Of a stretch of DNA of 64,000 nucleotides, positions 1 through 5,667 are shown piece after piece (the first letter of the stretch is position 1; each line of letters opens with the position of its first letter). The notes under the pieces were generated by a model. The model searched no databases. It had not been told where the DNA came from and saw nothing but the letters and a program-made list of their open reading frames with translations. A program made the translations under genes and the position numbers. The DNA is from Xanthomarina gelatinilytica (GTDB lineage Bacteria; Bacteroidota; Bacteroidia; Flavobacteriales; Flavobacteriaceae). The stretch is taken from assembly GCF_000348685.1 (NCBI RefSeq), contig NZ_ANLA01000024.1:1-64000 (forward strand), written 5' to 3'.

Positions 1-46
1 TTAATGGGTTTTTACTTGTTTTTTACCACAGTACTTTGTTGTGGTG
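1..46 (-). repeat. partial attC-like site of cassette 1
   Basis: The motif CACCACAAC (minus strand, 38-46) directly follows the cassette 1 gene. It is complementary to GTTGTGGTG at the start of the same cassette (658-666). The remainder of the palindrome is cut off by the left edge of the window, so only the first arm is visible. Confidence 0.55.
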
Positions 47-61
47 TCGTTTTTTTTATTT

Positions 62-637
62 TTAATTGTCCCAATAATCGCCATTTTTAATCTTTTCAGA
101 TACTGTTTTGATGAATTGGTCATATTTTCCAATTGGTTCAAATTCCAACAATTCTGGGTTTTCAGTCAACCATTTTTCTATAATTCCTGAAGTCCAAATT
201 TCAGGTAACTTTTCATCGTCCAGATAATTTGACATAAAAGCAAACTCATTTACCATAGTCAATTTACCAAAATCATATTCCGATTTATCTGCTGGGAAAT
301 GTTCAATGATATATGATTGATGACAACATTGTAAATGTTCAGCATAAAGTTTGGTAAAAATCAAAGTCACATATTTTTTGTGAGCATTTTTGTCAATAGT
401 TCTCAACTCTCTAAATCCTTTAATTATACTTTTGGGAATTGAGTCCAAAGCAGATGCTCCATTCGGTGAGAAATTCAGAGCAAATTCTGAAACATCTTTC
501 TTATAGTTTCGAGTTTCAGATTCCGATTGAGTTTTCAATTCAGATTCAGAGTGGATTCCGTTCTCAGTTTTTTCCTGTTTCTGATTACAGTTAAACAGCA
601 AAAATAAAATCGGTAGAAAAAGGACTTTGTTTAAATT
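62..637 (-). CDS. cassette 1: lipoprotein of unknown function
   Basis: A predicted outer-membrane or periplasmic lipoprotein of about 190 residues. A hydrophobic stretch ending in the lipobox LFNC is followed by a Glu/Ser-rich linker and a soluble, probably helical domain with CCHQSY and EIWTSGIIEKW segments. I do not recognise the family. The reading frame is open further upstream into the attC-like palindrome. I place the start at the GTG at 637 because it lies just inside the cassette and gives a normal signal peptide; an ATT start at 640 is also possible. The stop lies 16 bp from the cassette end. It is co-oriented with the other cassettes and has no recognisable promoter of its own. Confidence 0.7.
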   Translation of the reverse strand, partial: NLNKVLFLPILFLLFNCNQKQEKTENGIHSESELKTQSESETRNYKKDVSEFALNFSPNGASALDSIPKSIIKGFRELRTIDKNAHKKYVTLIFTKLYAEHLQCCHQSYIIEHFPADKSEYDFGKLTMVNEFAFMSNYLDDEKLPEIWTSGIIEKWLTENPELLEFEPIGKYDQFIKTVSEKIKNGDYWDN

Positions 638-665
638 CACAATGTTTCTCTTAAATGCACCACAA

Positions 666-794
666 CGTTTTTGTGTATGATTAGTGGCGTGTTCCACGCA
701 CCTAATTTAGCAAATAAAAACCGAATAGAAAATCCGCGAGGATTTTCGTAAGTAGGCGAGAACTAGCCATTAATTATACACGTTGTTGCCCACA
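666..794 (-). repeat. attC-like site of cassette 2 (129 bp)
   Basis: Minus-strand order: TGTGGGCAAC, then AACGTGTATAATTAATGGC, an inner perfect hairpin (GAAAATCC/GGATTTTC, plus 728-747), GCCACTAATCATACAC, AAAAACG, then the crossover G|TTGTGGTG of the next cassette. The two outer arms pair in 13 of 15 positions. The terminal boxes do not pair with each other but pair with the far end of their own cassette. This is the layout of an integron attC (R'', L'', variable stem, L', R'). Confidence 0.75.
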
Positions 795-800
795 GTACTT

Positions 801-1574
801 TTAGTTTTTCCAATTTTGAATTCGGTCAAGATATAAATAACTTTCCACGAATTTTTTATGTTCCGAACTCGTCATTTTCTCCAATAAATTCAATGCTGAA
901 ATATAACTTGCTAAATTTCCATTTGACGAACTGAATTTTCCGTCCTCAACGAAAGTTACCAAACTATCATTCTGTACTTTTAAATTCGGATAGTCTTTTT
1001 GTAATTGTTCTCCACCACCAATCCAAGTGACGATTTTATGTCCATCTGCAATTCCAGATTTTCCGATTAATTGAGCTCCAGCACAATTACTCACAACATA
1101 TTCAGTTTCTTTATTTTTCTCTTTTATGAAGTTTACTATTTTTTCGTTGTGAACTTGTGCGTACATATCATAAGCACTCGGCACAAAAAGAGCTGTTAAT
1201 TTTGGGCAATTTTCAAACGTAAAGTCAGGCAAAATTTTTATTCCTTCTTCGGTTGTGATTGGTTTTTCAGTTTCTGCAATCGTGATTACATTAAAGATTT
1301 GTTTTCCGCTTTCGGTTGGTTTTGCGAAAACATCAGAAGTAGCAATTACTTCGCTTTGTAAAACTCCGTTATACATCAAAAGTCCGATTGTTGGCAATTC
1401 CGATTTGAATGGTTTTAAGTGTTTTGTCAGAGTATCCGATTCAATTTCCTTTTGATTTAGGTTCTCTTTATCGAGATTATTTTTCGATTTTTCAGAGTTG
1501 CAACTTATCAAAATAGTTGTGAAAATCATTATTGTTAAAACTCTAAATTTTGTCATTTCGTTAAATTTTGTCAT
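801..1574 (-). CDS. cassette 2: DJ-1/PfpI-family lipoprotein
   Basis: A lipid-anchored member of the DJ-1/PfpI (class I glutamine amidotransferase-like) superfamily, about 257 residues. The signal peptide ends at the lipobox LISC. The fold starts at PTIGLLMYNGV, and the nucleophile elbow VSNCAGAQLIG carries the expected cysteine. Members of this superfamily act as proteases, chaperones, deglycase-like or regulatory proteins; the substrate cannot be told. The frame opens with a TTG inside the cassette boundary, but an ATG at 1574 or 1556 is a better start. These two ATGs were created by an 18-bp tandem duplication. The stop is 7 bp from the attC-like box. An export-targeted DJ-1 protein is unusual. 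Confidence 0.85.
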   Translation of the reverse strand: MTKFNEMTKFRVLTIMIFTTILISCNSEKSKNNLDKENLNQKEIESDTLTKHLKPFKSELPTIGLLMYNGVLQSEVIATSDVFAKPTESGKQIFNVITIAETEKPITTEEGIKILPDFTFENCPKLTALFVPSAYDMYAQVHNEKIVNFIKEKNKETEYVVSNCAGAQLIGKSGIADGHKIVTWIGGGEQLQKDYPNLKVQNDSLVTFVEDGKFSSSNGNLASYISALNLLEKMTSSEHKKFVESYLYLDRIQNWKN

Positions 1575-1579
1575 TTCGT
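1544..1579. repeat. 18-bp tandem duplication over the cassette 2 start codon
   Basis: Two identical copies of TAAATTTTGTCATTTCGT (1544-1561 and 1562-1579). On the minus strand each copy carries an ATG in the same frame, so the protein has two in-frame starts (1574 and 1556) and an optional N-terminal MTKFNE extension. Confidence 0.95.
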
Positions 1580-1604
1580 TCTGTTTTTCTCGTATTGTGG
1601 GCAA

Positions 1605-1796
1605 CGGTTTTGTATATGGCTCGTAGCGTGCAAATTAGAAAATTTTTTCGGATTGAGCACAAGCCAGATTTTTAAATTTTACTATTTATCTTTTTATTGG
1701 AAATCGTCAAATTTAAAAATTTGGCGACTTTACAAATATGCCTTAACTTCGATTAAGCAACTCAACAGCTATGAGCTATATACGTTGTTCTACACC
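1605..1796 (-). repeat. attC-like site of cassette 3 (192 bp)
   Basis: Minus-strand order: GGTGTAGAAC, AACGTATATAGCTCATAGC, a long variable middle with an AT-rich hairpin (around plus 1706-1727), GCTACGAGCCATATAC, AAAACCG, then the crossover G|TTGCCCACA of the next cassette. The outer arms pair in 13 of 15 positions. It is longer than the other two sites because of the larger central stem, as is usual for attC sites of differing length. Confidence 0.75.
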
Positions 1797-1800
1797 GTTT

Positions 1801-2319
1801 TTATTCCGCTGTCTTTTTGTAAACTAATATATAATCTTTTTCATATTCAACTTTCATTTCCGATTCGGTCAGCTCTATAATTCGGTCAGTCGATGCATCA
1901 AGAAAATTTCCTTTTTCATCTTTTCGCCATTTTTTATCGGGAAAAAATTTTTGAGTTTGAATTATCATTTGACCTTGCCTTGAGTTTTCTGGAATAATCA
2001 TTTCATATTCAATCTCATTTGGTGACTTTATTCGCCAAACTCCATTATCCGAATTTTCAGGCGTAAATATTTTGGTATAAGTTCCGTCTGGTTTTATAAT
2101 AACATCAGGTCCATTCGCATTGAGCGTCATTGGTTTTCCATCAGGCGTGTTTCTGTCGAGAGTAATTTTTTTTATCTCCTTTCCATTTTGGTCAAGCGTT
2201 TTGACAAATTCCCAATTTCCGACAAGAGTTTGTTCCGAATTTGTTATATCTATTCCGCTATTTTCCTGTCCAAAAGCAATTGCAGAAATAAAAAGCAATA
2301 ATGTTATTAGTATTCTCAT
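1801..2319 (-). CDS. cassette 3: secreted lipocalin-like protein
   Basis: A 172-residue exported protein. The signal peptide MRILITLLLFISAIAFGQ is followed by a lipocalin-like (Lipocalin_4/5-type) beta-rich domain. Recognisable points are the opening LVGNWEFVKT (conserved G-x-W), a strand with KPDGTYTKIF, and a closing MKVEYEKDYILVYKK. Such proteins are common in Bacteroidota and bind unknown small hydrophobic ligands or serve structural roles. The ATG sits 23 bp inside the cassette, and the stop is only 4 bp from the attC-like box, so the cassette carries almost nothing except this gene. The function beyond the fold is not known. Confidence 0.8.
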   Translation of the reverse strand: MRILITLLLFISAIAFGQENSGIDITNSEQTLVGNWEFVKTLDQNGKEIKKITLDRNTPDGKPMTLNANGPDVIIKPDGTYTKIFTPENSDNGVWRIKSPNEIEYEMIIPENSRQGQMIIQTQKFFPDKKWRKDEKGNFLDASTDRIIELTESEMKVEYEKDYILVYKKTAE

Positions 2320-2341
2320 AGTTTTTTCAAATGGTGTAGAA

Positions 2342-2471
2342 CGGTCTCGTATAACCGTCAGTTACGGATAAATATACGAAGTTTTTCGGTTTAGCACAGA
2401 CGTTAGCAATTCCGAGTGGATTCGGACGCAGTCGAATCCGCCGTAATTGCGGTTATACATTGTTGGCAGTA
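2342..2471 (-). repeat. attC-like site of cassette 4 (130 bp)
   Basis: Minus-strand order: TACTGCCAAC, AATGTATAACCGCAATTACGG, a GGATTCG/CGAATCC hairpin (plus 2418-2439), CCGTAACTGACGGTTATAC, GAGACCG, then the crossover G|TTCTACACC. The arms TATAACCGCAATTACGG and TATAACCGTCAGTTACGG pair with one unpaired extra base, resembling the extrahelical bases that orient true attC hairpins. The stop codon of the cassette 4 gene lies inside this site. Confidence 0.75.
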
Positions 2472-2944
2472 GTTTTTTCTTTAATCAGCTTTTTTAATAT
2501 GCCATAATTTTCAGCCATATCAGGAATAAAGTTCAAATGCTTTCGTTTAATAGTCACTATAATATTATCATTTTTCTTTTCTATTCTAAGAATCGAGTCA
2601 GTAATTTTTTGATCAATTTGATATTCAATGTGATTTTCGCTTTCACGGATTTTTTTAATTTTTGCAATCTGAAGATTTAGTTTGTTTTTCAAATCATTCC
2701 AATTTTCTTCGGTGTTTTTAATTGAAACAGAATGTTGAGATTCAAGGAAATCATTATACAAAATCTCATTAAATTTTTCGTATTCAAATAAATTCCAAAA
2801 GACTATTAGCAAAGCTATTATTAATCCAGCTACAATAGATATTCCAATGTCACTTGTATTAAATCTGTTGGGTAACATCCATAAGAAAAACCCTAAAGGA
2901 AGTAAGTAAATAGATTTAATTAAAAACTTTTTGGTTTTATTCAT
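2453..2944 (-). CDS. cassette 4: two-TM membrane protein of unknown function
   Basis: A 163-residue protein with two hydrophobic segments near the N terminus (about 8-25 and 34-53) and a charged C-terminal domain with a predicted coiled-coil stretch (NKLNLQIAKIKKIRESE) and short beta strands (DNIIVTIKRKHL). I do not recognise a family. It is the first cassette after the recombinase. The last residues TTANNV and the stop are encoded by the terminal box and arm of the attC-like site, so the reading frame crosses the cassette's recombination box. A short leader with TAATTTG lies between the attI-like point and the ATG and could act as a -7 promoter element. Confidence 0.75.
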   Translation of the reverse strand: MNKTKKFLIKSIYLLPLGFFLWMLPNRFNTSDIGISIVAGLIIALLIVFWNLFEYEKFNEILYNDFLESQHSVSIKNTEENWNDLKNKLNLQIAKIKKIRESENHIEYQIDQKITDSILRIEKKNDNIIVTIKRKHLNFIPDMAENYGILKKLIKEKTTANNV

Positions 2945-3006
2945 TGTGTTTTTTTCAAATTACTGCCAACTCGTTATATAATAACAAATATAATCTTTTA
3001 AGGGAT
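2945..3006 (-). other. attI-like half-site between recombinase and first cassette
   Basis: On the minus strand the recombinase stop is followed by an AT-rich 36-bp spacer with a GTTAT/ATAAC inverted repeat, then ACGAG|TTGGCAGTA. The G|TT point matches the other junctions and TTGGCAGTA is complementary to TACTGCCAA at the far end of cassette 4. There is no full palindrome on the recombinase side. That is what an attI (as opposed to an attC) would look like. Confidence 0.6.
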
Positions 3007-4206
3007 TCATTTGCCGGATAACAACACTTTTTTATTGCTTTTATCAGATTCCATGTAGCCCTTTATCGCTACATCCAATGGGTTGGGTATTTGCATAATA
3101 TCCTTTTTGGCTACATGCGTGTAAACCATGGTGGTTTCTGGTTTGGCATGACCTAATAATTCTTGTATATATCTTAAATCTACTCCATTTTCTAACATAT
3201 GGGTGGCATAACAATGTCTTAAAGTATGTGGTGTTACTTTTTGGTTTATTCCTGCTAACTTGCAGGATTGTTTTAAAAAATATCTAACACTTACTGCACT
3301 ATATGCGTTGCCATCTCTACCTTCTATTAAATAGTTTGTTGGTTGGTAGGTGTTTATATAGTTTATTAATAAGGGTTTTATAACTTCGCTCATAGATACC
3401 ACTCTGTCCTTTCTGCCTTTTCCTTTTAAGACTCTAATTTGGCTTCTTGCAATATCTATATCTGGCAATTTTAATTGTAATAATTCTCCAATTCTAAAAC
3501 CACAGGAATATAGTAGGGCTATAATAACCCGATGTTTTAAATTTTTAGTGACTCTTATTAAATCTATTATGGCTTCGTTGGATAAAACTATAGGTAAATG
3601 TTTCGATTTTTTTGGTCGTTCATAATCACTTGCATCAAATAATGGCAGCTTGCAAAGGTTTGTAAAGTACTTTAATGCGCTTATACTTTGTCTATGGGTG
3701 CTTATGCTGTAGGCTTCTTTTGCAATTACATTTTCCATAAATAAGTCTATGTGTCGTGTTTCCCATTGGTTTTTATTTACGTCTTTTACATAGTTTAAAA
3801 AACGTAATATAAAATAACTATAGATAGTTATTGTACTCTCACTTAGTCTTTTACCTTTTAAATTGTTTACATAATCTTTTAAAAGGTCTTTGTGGCTTTT
3901 AGGTAATTCCCTGTATAAAATGACTTTGTGTGGAGGCTTAATTTTAATAGTTTTCTTTTCGGGTGTTTTTTTTAGGTAGCTCATGCTGCTATAATCTACA
4001 AAATACCCACCATGTTGTAAAAAACGGAATAACTTATGTAGCGTCTGTTGCGAATAGTTAACATAAAACGTTTTGTGGGTATTAGACCATAAAACACCCT
4101 CAAATTGCTTAATATATTTTCTAATAGTGTCATGATACCCAAAACCGATAGCAATTTGTTGCTTATTATGATGCCATAATGGTTTTAAAGTGATAATGAG
4201 TTTCAT
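3007..4206 (-). CDS. tyrosine recombinase of the cassette array (non-canonical integron-type integrase)
   Basis: A 399-residue site-specific recombinase. Residues 1-100 form an N-terminal extension (W40...TFYVNY) resembling an arm-type DNA-binding region. Residues 105-185 are a SAM-like core-binding domain and 205-375 the catalytic domain with R238, K263, H327, R330, H353 and nucleophile Y362. The box TPHTLRHCYATHMLENGVDL and the tail YTHV...NPLD resemble integron integrases. However, the 20-30 residue insert that IntI proteins carry before the H-x-x-R box is absent, and the N terminus is longer. It differs clearly from the host XerD in this window (300 aa). It points into the cassette array, with the attI-like point 37 bp past its stop. 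Excision and insertion of the cassettes is the inferred role. Confidence 0.85.
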   Translation of the reverse strand: MKLIITLKPLWHHNKQQIAIGFGYHDTIRKYIKQFEGVLWSNTHKTFYVNYSQQTLHKLFRFLQHGGYFVDYSSMSYLKKTPEKKTIKIKPPHKVILYRELPKSHKDLLKDYVNNLKGKRLSESTITIYSYFILRFLNYVKDVNKNQWETRHIDLFMENVIAKEAYSISTHRQSISALKYFTNLCKLPLFDASDYERPKKSKHLPIVLSNEAIIDLIRVTKNLKHRVIIALLYSCGFRIGELLQLKLPDIDIARSQIRVLKGKGRKDRVVSMSEVIKPLLINYINTYQPTNYLIEGRDGNAYSAVSVRYFLKQSCKLAGINQKVTPHTLRHCYATHMLENGVDLRYIQELLGHAKPETTMVYTHVAKKDIMQIPNPLDVAIKGYMESDKSNKKVLLSGK

Positions 4207-4276
4207 AATGTTTTGATATACATAAATTTAATATAAAAAATAACTATTTGCAATAAAAAAAATTAGTAAGATTATA

Positions 4277-4292
4277 CATTCCTTCTGGAATG
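4277..4292. promoter_or_regulatory. dyad upstream of the recombinase gene
   Basis: The hairpin CATTCC-TTCT-GGAATG lies about 75 bp upstream of the recombinase ATG. It may be an operator or a leader hairpin. Nothing in the sequence tells which. Confidence 0.35.
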
Positions 4293-4380
4293 CTCCCCAA
4301 AAACTATTTTTTTAAAAAATACAGTAAAAACGTTTCTCGAACAAGACTCGAACAAAACCCTTAAAATTTATGTTTTTCGG

Positions 4381-4490
4381 CCAATTGGGTTCCATTAAGG
4401 ACAAAAGTGGCTAAAAGTGCACAAAGTGCGTCAATTTGTGACAATTCTGGAGAATAATCGACAAATAGGGGCAATTGTTTTCAAGGTATT
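4381..4490. repeat. 10-bp phased AA tracts (possible bent DNA)
   Basis: Eleven consecutive 10-bp blocks nearly all share the pattern NNAANNNNNN with A-rich tracts at the same offset, for example ACAAAAGTGG, CTAAAAGTGC, ACAAAGTGCG, ACAATTCTGG. Helically phased A tracts bend DNA. The spacing is seen directly; bending is inferred. Confidence 0.5.
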
Positions 4491-4554
4491 GGTTTTTTTT
4501 TACCAAGATGGCTTATATTTTATTGACATTATTAACCTCAAATTTTTTTATAGT

Positions 4555-4710
4555 ATGGCCACATTTAATAAAGGCATATTAGGAGGGTTCTCATGAAAAG
4601 TAGGGAATGTTGTCGGTTCCCGTTGGAGAGGCAAATACGTGATTCGTAGTTTACCACAACATGGCAGCTACACACACCTAAGGACAATTGTTATAACACG
4701 AACAATTTAA
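4555..4710 (+). pseudogene. DUF6266 remnant with in-frame stop
   Basis: Translation gives MATFNKGILGGFS, a TGA stop at 4594-4596, then KVGNVVGSRWRGKYVIRSLP. This is the start of the DUF6266 family (typically MxxFxKGILGGFSGKVGxVVG...), common in Bacteroidota and usually over 200 residues. The stop replaces the conserved Gly codon (GGA to TGA). Similarity ends near 4665 and the frame closes at 4710, so the rest of the gene is lost. It is a fossil in the accessory tract, possibly from an earlier mobile unit. Stop-codon recoding is unlikely because the remainder of the gene is missing too. Confidence 0.75.
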
Positions 4711-4849
4711 AACCCTGGTGGTATTTTTAAAACCCATAAAAAGTGTTTCTTCGTCCCACACCTGTTTCAATAAATTCCAGCTCATAATAACAAAACCTCT
4801 TAAAAAACAAATCAAATGTAGTACATAACGTATGCAAAACCCCATGTTA

Positions 4850-5001
4850 AACTGCCTTGTCCTCAATGGCTGGTATATGGCTCAAGTATGGATAATGTAT
4901 GGAGAGTGTATGGAACCTGTACAATCAATTTAGGTTTAAAAAGTAGTATTGTATCACAATGTCAGGATGTATCTAATAACCACCTATAAAGCTATTTTAG
5001 G
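4850..5001. repeat. direct repeat block, copy 1 (with 11-bp units)
   Basis: This block is about 80% alike to 5413-5588. Shared landmarks are TGTCC, TATGGCTGGTATAT, GGAGAGTGTATG, CCTGTACAATCAATTT, AGTAGTATTGTAT, CAATGTCAGGATGT and GCTATTTTA. Inside (about 4869-4915) are 11-bp units such as CAAGTATGGAT, AATGTATGGAG, AGTGTATGGAA. Confidence 0.85.
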
Positions 5002-5176
5002 ACGGGTCATTTTTCTATACACAGCTTAAATAATGGCCACTTTTTTTTTGGACTTTAAGAAAAAAAAAGTATCTTAATCTTTCAAAGTCCACTTCATTAG
5101 GTCAATACAGGTTATGCCTGTTTTCAACCGCTCTAAACCCTTATAAATAAAGACCTGCTTAGGGGTTCAGCCGTAG

Positions 5177-5338
5177 CTCCTTCGGGTCTACTTCGGGTCT
5201 ACTTCGGGTCTACTTCGGGTTTACTTCGGATTTACTTCGGATTTACTTCGGGTCTAGTTCGGGTTTCCTTCGGGTCTACTTCGGGTCTAGTTCGGGTGAG
5301 TTCGGGTCTACTTCGGGTGTATAAGCTTACTTCGGGTG
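5177..5338. repeat. 11-bp tandem array, consensus CTACTTCGGGT
   Basis: About 13 head-to-tail units with small changes (TTACTTCGGAT, CTAGTTCGGGT, TTCCTTCGGGT). One unit is a base short and one insertion (GTATAAGCT) lies near the right end. No coding frame follows it. Confidence 0.95.
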
Positions 5339-5412
5339 CTGTTTTTTTTACCATAAATAAAATTTATGGTAAGCCTTCCTCTACAATAATAAACCAATTT
5401 TGTTCTTTAAAA

Positions 5413-5588
5413 CACTGCAATGTCTTGTCCTGTATGGCTGGTATATAGCTTAAGTATAGCTCAAGTATGGATAGTGTATGGATAGTGTATGGAGAGTGTA
5501 TGAAACCTGTACAATCAATTTGGGTTCAAATAGTAGTATTGTATCTCAATGTCAGGATGTGTTCAATAACCTGTATGGCTATTTTAAG
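5413..5588. repeat. direct repeat block, copy 2 (with 11-bp units)
   Basis: Second copy of the block at 4850-5001. It differs mainly by carrying more 11-bp units (TAAGTATAGCT, CAAGTATGGAT, AGTGTATGGAT twice, AGTGTATGGAG; about 5437-5506), so the unit number varies between copies, as in a slipping array. Confidence 0.85.
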
Positions 5589-5594
5589 TATAGG

Positions 5595-5638
5595 TAGTCC
5601 GTAGATAGTCCGTAGATAGTCCGTACATAGTCCGTGTC
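5595..5638. repeat. 11-bp tandem array, unit TAGTCCGTAGA
   Basis: Four units: TAGTCCGTAGA, TAGTCCGTAGA, TAGTCCGTACA, TAGTCCGTGTC. The sequence is unrelated to the other arrays but has exactly the same 11-bp period. Confidence 0.9.
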
Positions 5639-5667
5639 AAAGTCCTTACCTTAAAATAAAATTGTGC

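Larger units (their letters stand above)
1..2970 (-). mobile_element. integron-like gene cassette array (left end outside window)
   Basis: Four co-oriented small genes lie in units separated by long imperfect palindromes. Read on the minus strand, each unit begins with G|TT followed by 7 variable bases, then a start codon 12-50 bases later, a gene, and the reverse complement of those same variable bases followed by AAC, then a palindrome. Crossover-like points fall between 2970/2969, 2342/2341, 1605/1604 and 666/665, giving cassettes 2342-2969, 1605-2341, 666-1604 and one cut by the window edge. The order recombinase, attI-like half-site, cassettes is that of an integron with the recombinase facing into the array, as in reverse integrons. 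The structure is seen directly; cassette mobility is inferred. Confidence 0.8.
4207..5667. other. 1.46-kb non-coding repeat-rich tract upstream of the recombinase
   Basis: No intact gene is visible on either strand. The tract holds a dyad near the recombinase, a 10-bp phased A-tract stretch, a broken DUF6266 gene, two ~150-bp direct repeats and four arrays of 11-bp tandem units, listed separately. The 62-codon frame on the minus strand at 4678-4866 overlaps the dead gene and has no coding signature. Confidence 0.7.

Noticed and set aside
1-2970. Palindromes as ordinary terminators or REP elements
   Set aside because: They lack T-runs, and the variable end boxes pair across the gene rather than across the palindrome, which terminators and REP units do not do.
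1-2970. Canonical class 1-3 mobile integron or resistance cassettes
   Set aside because: The recombinase lacks the IntI insert, sites are longer than most, and no resistance gene is present.
4340-4365. TCGAAC-type repeats resembling the T-loop end of a tRNA, possible attachment site
   Set aside because: No cloverleaf can be drawn around it and no matching copy was found at the other side of the accessory tract.
4678-4866. 62-codon minus-strand frame as a gene
   Set aside because: It overlaps the decayed DUF6266 remnant and repeat block, is rich in Cys, Phe and Leu without pattern, and has no promoter or family likeness.
5177-5638. CRISPR array in the repeat-rich tract
   Set aside because: Units are 11 bp and directly joined with no unique spacers, and no cas gene is present.
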